Of a stretch of DNA of 10,278 bases, positions 5,255-10,278 are shown piece after piece; the first letter of the stretch is position 1, and each line of letters opens with the position of its first letter. Source of the stretch: CAYTMY01 sp964618075 (lineage in GTDB: Bacteria > Bacillota > Clostridia > Eubacteriales > Anaerofustaceae); NCBI GenBank assembly GCA_964618075.1, contig CAZTZO010000039.1, positions 1 through 10,278 on the forward strand. The letters run 5' to 3'. The position numbers were made by a program, and so were the translations under genes. The notes below the pieces were generated by a model. The model ran no database searches and was not told the origin of the DNA. It saw only the letters and a list, made by a program, of their open reading frames with translations.

Positions 5255-5688
5255 ATGAGCAGATCTACAAAAAAAGGTCCGTATGTCGATGAGCGACTTC
5301 TTAAAAGAATAGAAGACATGAACAGTGCCAACGAAAAGAAAGTCGTGAAAACATGGTCTCGTGATTGCACGATATTCCCTCAGTTCGTAGGTCATACGAT
5401 CGCGGTACATGACGGAAGAAAACACGTTCCCGTATTCGTAACCGAAGATATGGTCGGTCACAAGCTCGGAGAATTTGCACCCACAAGNNNNNNNNNNNNN
5501 NNNNNNNNNNNNNNNNNNNNNNNNNNNNNNNNNNNNNNNNNNNNNNNNNNNNNNNNNNNNNNNNNNNNNNNNNNNNNNNNNNNNNNNTATTCGTAACCGA
5601 AGATATGGTCGGTCACAAGCTCGGAGAATTTGCACCCACAAGAACATTCAGAGGCCACGCCGGCGAAAAACGTACAGCCGGCAAATAG
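5255..5688 (+). CDS. rpsS: 30S ribosomal protein S19, split by an assembly artefact
   Basis: S19 is a 30S head protein that works with S13 near the A-site finger. Seen: MSRSTKKGPYVDERLL, TIFPQFVGHTIAVHDGRKHVPV and TEDMVGHKLGEFAPT up to 5487. Then come 100 Ns, an exact second copy of the previous 55 bases, and finally RTFRGHAGEKRTAGK and the stop at 5686-5688. If the Ns and one 55-bp copy are removed, the frame is continuous and the product is 92 residues, the normal family length. As given, the extra 155 bases break the frame, so automated callers will report a truncated protein. The start follows GAGGT at 5241-5245, a weaker site than those of its neighbours. It is 15 nt after rplB. Confidence 0.95.
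5433..5487 (+). repeat. 55-bp direct duplicate, left flank of gap in rpsS
   Basis: Identical at all 55 positions to 5588-5642. It ends exactly at the first N. It is an assembly duplication, not a biological repeat. Confidence 0.97.
5488..5587. other. Assembly gap, exactly 100 N, inside rpsS
   Basis: A default-length run of 100 Ns between two identical 55-bp ends. The true missing length is most likely zero, with the ends overlapping by 55 bp. Confidence 0.97.
5588..5642 (+). repeat. 55-bp direct duplicate, right flank of gap in rpsS
   Basis: Second identical copy of 5433-5487, starting at the first base after the Ns. Confidence 0.97.
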
Positions 5689-5706
5689 TTTGGGGAGGAA
5701 TAGAAA

Positions 5707-6042
5707 ATGGAAGCAAGAGCAATAGCAAAATATATTCGCGTTTCGCCTCTCAAAGCCAGAAGAGTGGCTGATCTGATTAGAGGCAAGAAGCTTAACGAAG
5801 CGCTTGCCATACTCAAGCTTACCGGGAACAAACCCGCGCAAGCATTCGAAAAGGTCGTTGCAAGTGCAGCGGCGAACGCACAGAATAACCACAGCATGGA
5901 TCTCGAAAAGCTCTATGTCAGCGAAGTATATGCCAATCAGGGGCCTTCTCTGAAAAGAATGAAAGCATGTTCGCACGGCAGAGGTTCAATGCTTATGAAA
6001 AGAAGCTCACACTTGAGCGTAGTTTTAAAGGAAAAGGAATAG
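5707..6042 (+). CDS. rplV: 50S ribosomal protein L22
   Basis: L22 contacts all 23S rRNA domains, and its long beta-hairpin lines the exit tunnel near the macrolide-binding region. Seen: 111 residues (family 110-115), with AKYIRVSPLKARRVADLIRG at 7-26, AFEKVVASAAANAQNNH at 46-62, and the hairpin QGPSLKRMKACSHGRGSM at 78-95 followed by KRSSHLSVVLKE. The hairpin tip reads MKACSHGRGSML, where most bacteria have a proline/arginine-rich IMPRAxGRAxRI-like sequence. This is a notable local difference, but the flanking residues are intact. The ATG follows GGGGAGGAA. Confidence 0.97.
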   Translation: MEARAIAKYIRVSPLKARRVADLIRGKKLNEALAILKLTGNKPAQAFEKVVASAAANAQNNHSMDLEKLYVSEVYANQGPSLKRMKACSHGRGSMLMKRSSHLSVVLKEKE

Positions 6043-6059
6043 GAGGAGAGATCTGAAGA

Positions 6060-6701
6060 ATGGGTCAAAAGGTAAATCCGCACGGTTTTAGAGTAGGCGT
6101 GATCAAAGACTGGTCATCAAGATGGTATGCAAAAGACAGAGACTTCGCAGATCTTCTCGTCGAAGACCATAAAATCCGCGAATATGTCAAGAAATCACAG
6201 TATTCAACAGGCGTTTCGAAGATAGATATCGAAAGAAGCGCAAACAAAGTGGTAATCTACATTTATTCGGGCAAGCCCGGCAGAATAATCGGCAGAAACG
6301 GCTCCGGTGTAGAGGCCATGAGAAAAGAGCTTCAGAAAATGACCGGCAAGCAAGTCAACATAAATATTATGGAAGTAAAAAATGTTGACTGTGATGCGCA
6401 GCTCGTCGCCGAGAATATCGCTCAGCAGCTTGAAAAGAGAATAGCCTTCAGAAGAGCGATGAAGCAGTCTATCACAAGAGCAATGCGAGGCGGAGCCGAA
6501 GGAATCAAAACAAAATGCGCAGGAAGACTTAACGGCGCTGAAATAGCACGAAGCGAGTCATACAGCGAGGGAAACGTTCCCCTTCAGACATTAAGAGCCG
6601 ATATCGATTACGGTTGTGCAGAAGCTGATACAACATACGGCAAGATCGGCGTAAAGGTATGGATAAATAAGGGCGAGATACTTCCCGTAAAGCAGAAATA
6701 G
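6060..6701 (+). CDS. rpsC: 30S ribosomal protein S3
   Basis: S3 lies at the mRNA entry channel of the 30S subunit and takes part in mRNA unwinding. Seen: MGQKVNPHGFRVGVIKDW at the N-terminus; a type II KH domain with the GxxG loop as GRNG (residues 78-81, in GRIIGRNGSGV); and the S3 C-terminal signature AGRLNGAEIARSESYSEG, then LQTLRADIDYG. At 213 residues it ends soon after the core fold (WINKGEILPV) without the longer charged tail found in some relatives; family length is 205-235. AGGAGGAG overlaps the rplV stop, about 11 nt before the ATG. Confidence 0.98.
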   Translation: MGQKVNPHGFRVGVIKDWSSRWYAKDRDFADLLVEDHKIREYVKKSQYSTGVSKIDIERSANKVVIYIYSGKPGRIIGRNGSGVEAMRKELQKMTGKQVNINIMEVKNVDCDAQLVAENIAQQLEKRIAFRRAMKQSITRAMRGGAEGIKTKCAGRLNGAEIARSESYSEGNVPLQTLRADIDYGCAEADTTYGKIGVKVWINKGEILPVKQK

Positions 6702-6726
6702 CGGCGGTGATAGGAGGAAATTTATT

Positions 6727-7158
6727 ATGTTAATGCCAAAAAGAGTCAAATACAGAAGAGTCCACCGCGGCAGAATGACGGGAAAAGCAACCAGGGGCAC
6801 GACGATAACCTACGGCTCCTACGGTTTGCAGGCACTTGAGCCCGGATGGATAAAATCAAATCAGATAGAGGCCGCCCGTGTAGCCATGACAAGGTACATG
6901 AAGAGGGGCGGAAAAGTTTGGATAAAGATATTCCCGGATAAATCGGTAACGAAGAAACCCGCCGAGACCCGTATGGGAAGCGGAAAGGGCGCTCCGGAGT
7001 ATTGGGTAGCGGTAGTCAAGCCCGGCAGAATCATGTTTGAGATCGGCGGAGTAGACGAAGCTATCGCAAGAGAAGCTATGCGCCTTGCACAGCACAAACT
7101 TCCGATAAAGACGAAGTTTATTATTAAAGAAGAAATTCAGGCAGGCGGTGAATCGTAA
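6727..7158 (+). CDS. rplP: 50S ribosomal protein L16
   Basis: L16 binds late in 50S assembly and organises the A-site tRNA region. Seen: 143 residues (family 136-145) with PKRVKYRRVHRGRM, ITYGSYGLQALEPGWI, a basic central part with KPAETRMGSGKG (about residues 77-88, containing the conserved arginine that is hydroxylated in Escherichia coli), and WVAVVKPGRIMFEIGG. Of two in-frame ATGs (6727 and 6733) the first is better spaced from AGGAGG at 6712-6717 (9 nt). The stop TAA overlaps the rpmC ATG by one base (TAATG), a sign of coupled translation. Confidence 0.97.
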   Translation: MLMPKRVKYRRVHRGRMTGKATRGTTITYGSYGLQALEPGWIKSNQIEAARVAMTRYMKRGGKVWIKIFPDKSVTKKPAETRMGSGKGAPEYWVAVVKPGRIMFEIGGVDEAIAREAMRLAQHKLPIKTKFIIKEEIQAGGES

Positions 7159-7361
7159 TGAAGGCAAAGGAATTGAAAAACCAGTCTACACAGGAGTTGC
7201 TCAACGAGCTTACGAACTTAAAGGAAGAGCTCTTCAATCTTCGCTTTCAGCACGCAACGGGACAGCTCGACAATCCTTTGAGAATAAGAGAAGTAAAACG
7301 CGATTATGCGAGAGTCAAAACAGTATTGCGCGAAAGGGAAGATAACGCTGTAAACGCGTGA
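7158..7361 (+). CDS. rpmC: 50S ribosomal protein L29
   Basis: L29 is a small helical-hairpin protein beside L23 at the tunnel exit. Seen: 67 residues with the family pattern MKAKELKNQSTQELLNEL, LKEELFNLRFQHATGQL, then the second helix IREVKRDYARVKTVLRERE. Usual length is 60-70. The ATG shares its A with the stop of rplP. Only a weak ribosome binding site (AGGCGGTG inside rplP) is present, so ribosomes finishing rplP probably reinitiate here. A GTG at 7358 overlapping the rpmC stop is in the rpsQ frame but is not the likely rpsQ start. Confidence 0.96.
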   Translation: MKAKELKNQSTQELLNELTNLKEELFNLRFQHATGQLDNPLRIREVKRDYARVKTVLREREDNAVNA

Positions 7362-7375
7362 TAAGGGTGATGATA

Positions 7376-7785
7376 ATGGATAGAGCAAACAGAAAAGTGA
7401 GAGTCGGAAAAGTTGTTTCAAACAAAGCCGACAAGAGCATAGTGGTAGCAGTGGAAACGATGGTAAATCATCCGCTGTATATAAAGAGATTTAAAAAGAC
7501 GACAAAGTTCATGGCGCATGATGAAGAAAATATCTGCGGCATGGGCGACACGGTAAAGATTATGGAAACGCGTCCTTTAAGCAAGAATAAGCGCTGGAGA
7601 CTTGNNNNNNNNNNNNNNNNNNNNNNNNNNNNNNNNNNNNNNNNNNNNNNNNNNNNNNNNNNNNNNNNNNNNNNNNNNNNNNNNNNNNNNNNNNNNNNNN
7701 NNNNACGGTAAAGATTATGGAAACGCGTCCTTTAAGCAAGAATAAGCGCTGGAGACTTGTGGAAGTAGTCGAAAAAGCCAAGTAA
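7376..7785 (+). CDS. rpsQ: 30S ribosomal protein S17, split by an assembly artefact
   Basis: S17 is a primary 16S rRNA-binding protein with an OB fold. Seen: MDRANRKVRVGKVVSNKADK, SIVVAVETMVNHPLYIKRFK and MGDTVKIMETRPLSKNKRWR, then 100 Ns at 7605-7704, an exact repeat of the previous 55 bases, and VEVVEKAK with the stop at 7783-7785. Removing the Ns and one repeat copy gives a continuous 84-residue protein, the family's normal size. Possible starts in frame are GTG 7358, GTG 7367, ATG 7370 and ATG 7376. ATG 7376 is chosen because AAGGGTGA at 7363-7370 leaves 5 nt, and because S17 proteins start close to this point. Confidence 0.94.
7550..7604 (+). repeat. 55-bp direct duplicate, left flank of gap in rpsQ
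   Basis: Identical at all 55 positions to 7705-7759 and ends at the first N. Same length and layout as the pair in rpsS. Confidence 0.97.
7605..7704. other. Assembly gap, exactly 100 N, inside rpsQ
   Basis: A default-length run of Ns between overlapping contig ends. Protein continuity indicates that no sequence is really missing. Confidence 0.97.
7705..7759 (+). repeat. 55-bp direct duplicate, right flank of gap in rpsQ
   Basis: Second identical copy of 7550-7604, starting right after the Ns. Confidence 0.97.
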
Positions 7786-7810
7786 TAACGGCTAACAAGG
7801 AGGAAAAGTA

Positions 7811-8179
7811 ATGATACAGCAGGAAACTCGCTTGCGAGTAGCAGACAACACCGGCGCTAAAGAGCTATTATGTATCAAAGTACTTGGCGGTTCTAAAAGA
7901 AGATATGCCAATGTCGGTGATGTGATTGTTGCTGCCGTTAAAAGCGCGGCTCCGGGCGGCACCGTAAAAAAAGGTGAAGTCGTAAAAGCGGTAGTAGTAA
8001 GAACCGTAAAAGGAACCAGACGTATAGACGGAAGCTATATAAAATTTGATCAGAACGCGGCCGTTATTATCAAAGAAGACGGACAGCCGAGAGGCACGCG
8101 TATATTCGGGCCGGTAGCTCGTGAACTCAGAGAAAAACAGTTCATGAAAATAGTATCGCTGGCACCCGAAGTGCTTTAG
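7811..8179 (+). CDS. rplN: 50S ribosomal protein L14
   Basis: L14 lies at the subunit interface, forms an intersubunit bridge and is the docking site of the silencing factor RsfS. Seen: exactly 122 residues, the standard length, with MIQQETRLRVADNTGAKELL, IKVLGGSKRRYANVGDVIV, the KGTRRIDGSYIKFDQNAAV segment and the C-terminal GTRIFGPVARELREK-MKIVSLAPEVL. A strong AAGGAGGAAA precedes the ATG. In the classical layout it is the first gene of the spc cluster. Here it follows rpsQ by 25 nt with no terminator or clear promoter, so S10 and spc are probably cotranscribed. Confidence 0.98.
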   Translation: MIQQETRLRVADNTGAKELLCIKVLGGSKRRYANVGDVIVAAVKSAAPGGTVKKGEVVKAVVVRTVKGTRRIDGSYIKFDQNAAVIIKEDGQPRGTRIFGPVARELREKQFMKIVSLAPEVL

Positions 8180-8190
8180 GAGGTATCGGA

Positions 8191-8514
8191 ATGCATGTAA
8201 AAACAGGCGATACGGTAATAGTGGTTTCGGGAGCCAAGGATAAAGACAAAAACAAAAAAGCAAAAGTAATAAAAGTATTCCCGAAAACAAACAGAATCAT
8301 TGTTGAAGGCGTCAACATGAGGAAAAAACATATGAAGCCCACGCAGGAAATGCAGCAGGCGGGCATAATCGACCAGGAAGGTACGATAGATGCATCAAAT
8401 GTCCTTTTGTACTGTGAAAAGTGCAAAAAAGGCGTAAGATGCGGACATAAGCTACTGACCGACGGTAAAAAAGTCCGATTCTGCAGAAGCTGCGGCGAGA
8501 CTTTCGAAGAGTAA
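8191..8514 (+). CDS. rplX: 50S ribosomal protein L24 with C-terminal zinc knuckle
   Basis: L24 initiates 50S assembly and lies near the tunnel exit. Seen: 107 residues; an N-terminal KOW motif region (KTGDTVIVVSGAKDK, then VEGVNMRKKHMKP) and a C-terminal cysteine cluster with C75-x2-C78 and C98-x2-C101, plus an extra cysteine at 84. The paired CxxC motifs match the zinc-binding form of L24 found in many Gram-positive and other bacteria, absent from Escherichia coli L24. AGGAGGT overlaps the stop of rplN and leaves 6 nt to the ATG, suggesting coupled translation. Confidence 0.97.
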   Translation: MHVKTGDTVIVVSGAKDKDKNKKAKVIKVFPKTNRIIVEGVNMRKKHMKPTQEMQQAGIIDQEGTIDASNVLLYCEKCKKGVRCGHKLLTDGKKVRFCRSCGETFEE

Positions 8515-8526
8515 AGGAGACGGCGA

Positions 8527-9072
8527 ATGGAATCAAGATTATATAAATTATACAACGAAAAGATAGCGCCGGCTCTTAGTGAAAAGTTCGGTTATAAAAA
8601 CCCGATGATGATACCCAAGATGGAAAAAATTGTCATTAACATGCGCTTTGGCGACGTTAAAGATAATACGAAATCAATGGAATCCGCTATTAGCGAGTTA
8701 ACGCTTCTTTCAGGACAAAAGCCGCTTGTTATAAAAGCTAAAAAGTCGGTTTCGAACTTCAAGCTTCGTAAAGGAATGGACATAGCCGCAAAGGTAACTC
8801 TTCGCGGAGACAGAATGTACGAATTCTTTGACAAGCTGGTAAATATAGCAATACCGAGAATCAGGGACTTCAGAGGAATACCCTCATCCTCCTTCGACGG
8901 ACGCGGAAATTACTCCCTCGGACTTAAAGAACAGCTCGTATTCCCGGAGATCAATTATGATAAGATCGACAAGATCAGAGGAATGGATATTGTGTTCGTA
9001 ACAACAGCGCATACCGATGAGCAGGCCTTGGAGCTTCTCAAACTTTTCGGAATGCCGTTTGAGAGGTCATAA
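8527..9072 (+). CDS. rplE: 50S ribosomal protein L5
   Basis: L5 binds 5S rRNA and forms the bridge to S13 in the central protuberance. Seen: 181 residues (family 178-182), with MIPKMEKIVINMRFGD, LSGQKPLVIKAKKSVSNFKL, RIRDFRGIPSSSFDGRGNYS and QLVFPEINYDKIDKIRGMDI, then the C-terminal LLKLFGMPF. AAAGGAG lies 7 nt before the ATG. It is 12 nt from rplX and 10 nt from rpsN, the canonical L24-L5-S14 order. Confidence 0.98.
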   Translation: MESRLYKLYNEKIAPALSEKFGYKNPMMIPKMEKIVINMRFGDVKDNTKSMESAISELTLLSGQKPLVIKAKKSVSNFKLRKGMDIAAKVTLRGDRMYEFFDKLVNIAIPRIRDFRGIPSSSFDGRGNYSLGLKEQLVFPEINYDKIDKIRGMDIVFVTTAHTDEQALELLKLFGMPFERS

Positions 9073-9082
9073 GGAGGATAAT

Positions 9083-9268
9083 ATGGCAAAGAAATCAATG
9101 ATAGCAAAACAGCAGCGCGAGCCGAAGTTTTCAACCAGATCATACAACAGATGCAAGATATGCGGCAGACCCCATGCATACTTGAGAAAATACGGAATTT
9201 GCAGGATTTGCTTCAGAAACCTCGCTTATAACGGTGAAATACCCGGAGTAAAAAAGGCGAGCTGGTAA
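9083..9268 (+). CDS. rpsN: 30S ribosomal protein S14, type Z (zinc form)
   Basis: S14 is a late-assembling protein of the 30S head. Seen: 61 residues with MAKKSMIAKQQREPKF and a four-cysteine zinc site, C24-x2-C27 and C40-x2-C43 (in CKICGRPHAYLRKYGICRIC), then FRNLAYNGEIPGVKKASW. The short length plus four cysteines is the zinc-dependent form (often rpsZ or rpsN1), unlike the ~100-residue zinc-free form. The ATG at 9083 is set by AAGGAGGATA directly upstream. Longer in-frame starts reach back into rplE and add non-homologous residues. Confidence 0.97.
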   Translation: MAKKSMIAKQQREPKFSTRSYNRCKICGRPHAYLRKYGICRICFRNLAYNGEIPGVKKASW

Positions 9269-9300
9269 AACAAAAGTTTAGTCAAGGAGGATAAAGCATA

Positions 9301-9699
9301 ATGGTTATGACTGACCCTATCGCAGATATGCTTACGAGAATAAGAAATGCCAATAATGCAAAGCATCAGCAGGTAACGATGCCCTCTTCCAATATTAAAA
9401 AAGCAATTGCTGCAATATTGTTGGAGGAAGGTTATATAAAAGACGTTAAGTATGTTGAGGACGATAAGCAGGGTATAATAGAAATAACTCTTAAGTACGG
9501 CGAAGATAATTCAAAGGTCATTTCCGGTTTAAAGAGAATATCAAAGCCGGGACTCAGAATATATGCTTCGAAAGATGAAGTACCGAAGGTTTTAAACGGT
9601 CTTGGTGTGGCGATAATATCGACATCACGCGGGATCATGACGGATAAACAAGCAAGAAAGACAAATATCGGCGGAGAAGTTCTCTGCTATGTATGGTAA
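9301..9699 (+). CDS. rpsH: 30S ribosomal protein S8
   Basis: S8 binds the central domain of 16S rRNA and in Escherichia coli also represses the spc operon by binding mRNA near the rplE start. Seen: 132 residues, the standard length, with MTDPIADMLTRIRNANNAKH at 3-22, the central YGEDNSKVISGLKRISKPGL and the C-terminal signature STSRGIMTDKQARKTNIGGE ending in LCYVW. Two starts are possible, 9301 and 9307. The first is chosen because AAGGAGG at 9284-9290 is 10 nt away and 16 nt from the second. Confidence 0.98.
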   Translation: MVMTDPIADMLTRIRNANNAKHQQVTMPSSNIKKAIAAILLEEGYIKDVKYVEDDKQGIIEITLKYGEDNSKVISGLKRISKPGLRIYASKDEVPKVLNGLGVAIISTSRGIMTDKQARKTNIGGEVLCYVW

Positions 9700-9710
9700 G
9701 GAGGCAATAA

Positions 9711-10247
9711 ATGTCTAGAATCGGAAAAATGCCCATTACTGTCCCCGCCGGTGTTGATATTTCCGTAGAAGACGGTCTTGTAACCGTCAAGGGGCCTAAG
9801 GGCGAGATCAAACAGAATGTAGCAAAAAACATGACTTTCAATACACAGGACGGAGTGCTTACGGTATCACGTCCCTCCGATACGAAGCAAGACAAGTCGA
9901 TGCACGGTCTTACAAGAAAGCTCATCTCAAATATGGTAATTGGAGTTACCGAGGGCTTCTCAAAAGACTTGGAAATAATCGGCGTCGGATACAGAGCTTC
10001 AAAGGAAGGCAAAAAGCTGGTGCTTAACGTAGGATACTCACATCCGGTTGAAATGCCGGATCCCGAAGGAATCGAAACTTCGGTAGAGGGCAATACGAAG
10101 ATAACCGTTAAGGGTATTGACAAGCAGTTAGTCGGCGAACACGCTGCAAACATCAAAAAGGTAAGACCGCCCGAACCCTATAAAGGCAAGGGTATAAGAT
10201 ATCTCGGCGAGTACGTAAAAATCAAAGAAGGAAAGACCGGTAAATAG
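9711..10247 (+). CDS. rplF: 50S ribosomal protein L6
   Basis: L6 lies at the base of the L7/L12 stalk near the factor-binding site. Seen: 178 residues (family 175-183) with MSRIGKMPITVPAGVDI, VTVKGPKGE, MHGLTRKLISNMVIGVTEGF, the second-domain GVGYRASKEGKKLVLNVGYSHP and the conserved C-terminal IRPPEPYKGKGIRY-type motif (here VRPPEPYKGKGIRYLGEYV). AAGGAGG overlaps the rpsH stop. It is followed 17 nt later by rplR, as in the standard spc order. Confidence 0.98.
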   Translation: MSRIGKMPITVPAGVDISVEDGLVTVKGPKGEIKQNVAKNMTFNTQDGVLTVSRPSDTKQDKSMHGLTRKLISNMVIGVTEGFSKDLEIIGVGYRASKEGKKLVLNVGYSHPVEMPDPEGIETSVEGNTKITVKGIDKQLVGEHAANIKKVRPPEPYKGKGIRYLGEYVKIKEGKTGK

Positions 10248-10264
10248 GAAAGGAGTGTAGTGTA

Positions 10265-10278
10265 GTGATAAGCAAACC
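10265..10278 (+). CDS. rplR: 50S ribosomal protein L18, first four codons (3' end outside window)
   Basis: AAAGGAG at 10249-10255 is followed 9 nt later by GTG ATA AGC AAA CC. This reads MISKP, the usual opening of Bacillota L18 proteins. The position right after rplF is where rplR is expected in the spc cluster. The call rests on four codons, the ribosome binding site and gene order. The GTG start is forced, as no ATG is present. Confidence 0.75.

Noticed and set aside
5000..5976. Overlapping minus-strand open frames running through the rpsS gap
   Set aside because: They exist because Ns are read through as unknown residues and the 55-bp flank is duplicated; they lie opposite rplB, rpsS and rplV.
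7148..7345. Alternative 65-codon plus frame overlapping the start of rpmC
   Set aside because: It is out of frame with the clear L29 protein and is rich in Arg/Ser typical of a frame-shifted reading.
5433..7759. Paired direct repeats in rpsS and rpsQ as a possible repeat family or insertion target duplication
   Set aside because: The two pairs share no sequence with each other, both are exactly 55 bp, and both border exactly 100 Ns; this is assembly overlap.

Overview
The window is a piece of a Bacillota (Clostridia-like) chromosome. The evidence is a V/A-type ATP synthase operon of the clostridial kind, a zinc-type S14 (61 aa), an L24 carrying a C-terminal four-cysteine knuckle, strong AGGAGG ribosome binding sites before nearly every gene, AT-rich intergenic DNA and intrinsic terminators. 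Runs of N, two of them flanked by exact 55-bp duplications, mark it as a draft, probably metagenomic, scaffold. All real genes are on the + strand.

Region 1 (1-1060) is the end of a V-type ATP synthase operon: the C-terminal 113 residues of catalytic-core subunit B, then the complete central-stalk subunit D (TTG start, 10-N gap inside), closed by a strong hairpin-T-tract terminator. Region 2 (1061-2249) is a monocistronic unit with an extended -10 promoter, one gene for a membrane-anchored protein with a predicted winged-helix segment and an XpaC/Halogen_Hydrol-like C-terminal domain, and a terminator that looks bidirectional.

Region 3 (2250-2484) is a 235-bp non-coding stretch. It holds a candidate promoter and about 190 nt of potentially structured leader RNA: a GC-rich hairpin, a nested two-part hairpin and, most notably, an 8-bp inverted repeat that would pair part of the rpsJ Shine-Dalgarno sequence and the first base of its start codon.

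Region 4 (2485-10278) is the S10 and spc ribosomal protein clusters as one uninterrupted run: rpsJ-rplC-rplD-rplW-rplB-rpsS-rplV-rpsC-rplP-rpmC-rpsQ-rplN-rplX-rplE-rpsN-rpsH-rplF, with the first four codons of rplR at the edge. Spacings are 0-53 nt, with one overlapping stop/start and no internal terminator, so the run is most likely one transcript making parts of the 50S and 30S subunits in matched amounts. rpsS and rpsQ look broken only because of scaffolding artefacts; joining the duplicated flanks restores normal 92- and 84-residue proteins.

I found no mobile element, CRISPR array, tRNA or rRNA gene. The gene content is core housekeeping. The parts worth a second look are the S10 leader, the XpaC-like gene and some local sequence oddities, not a new multi-gene system.
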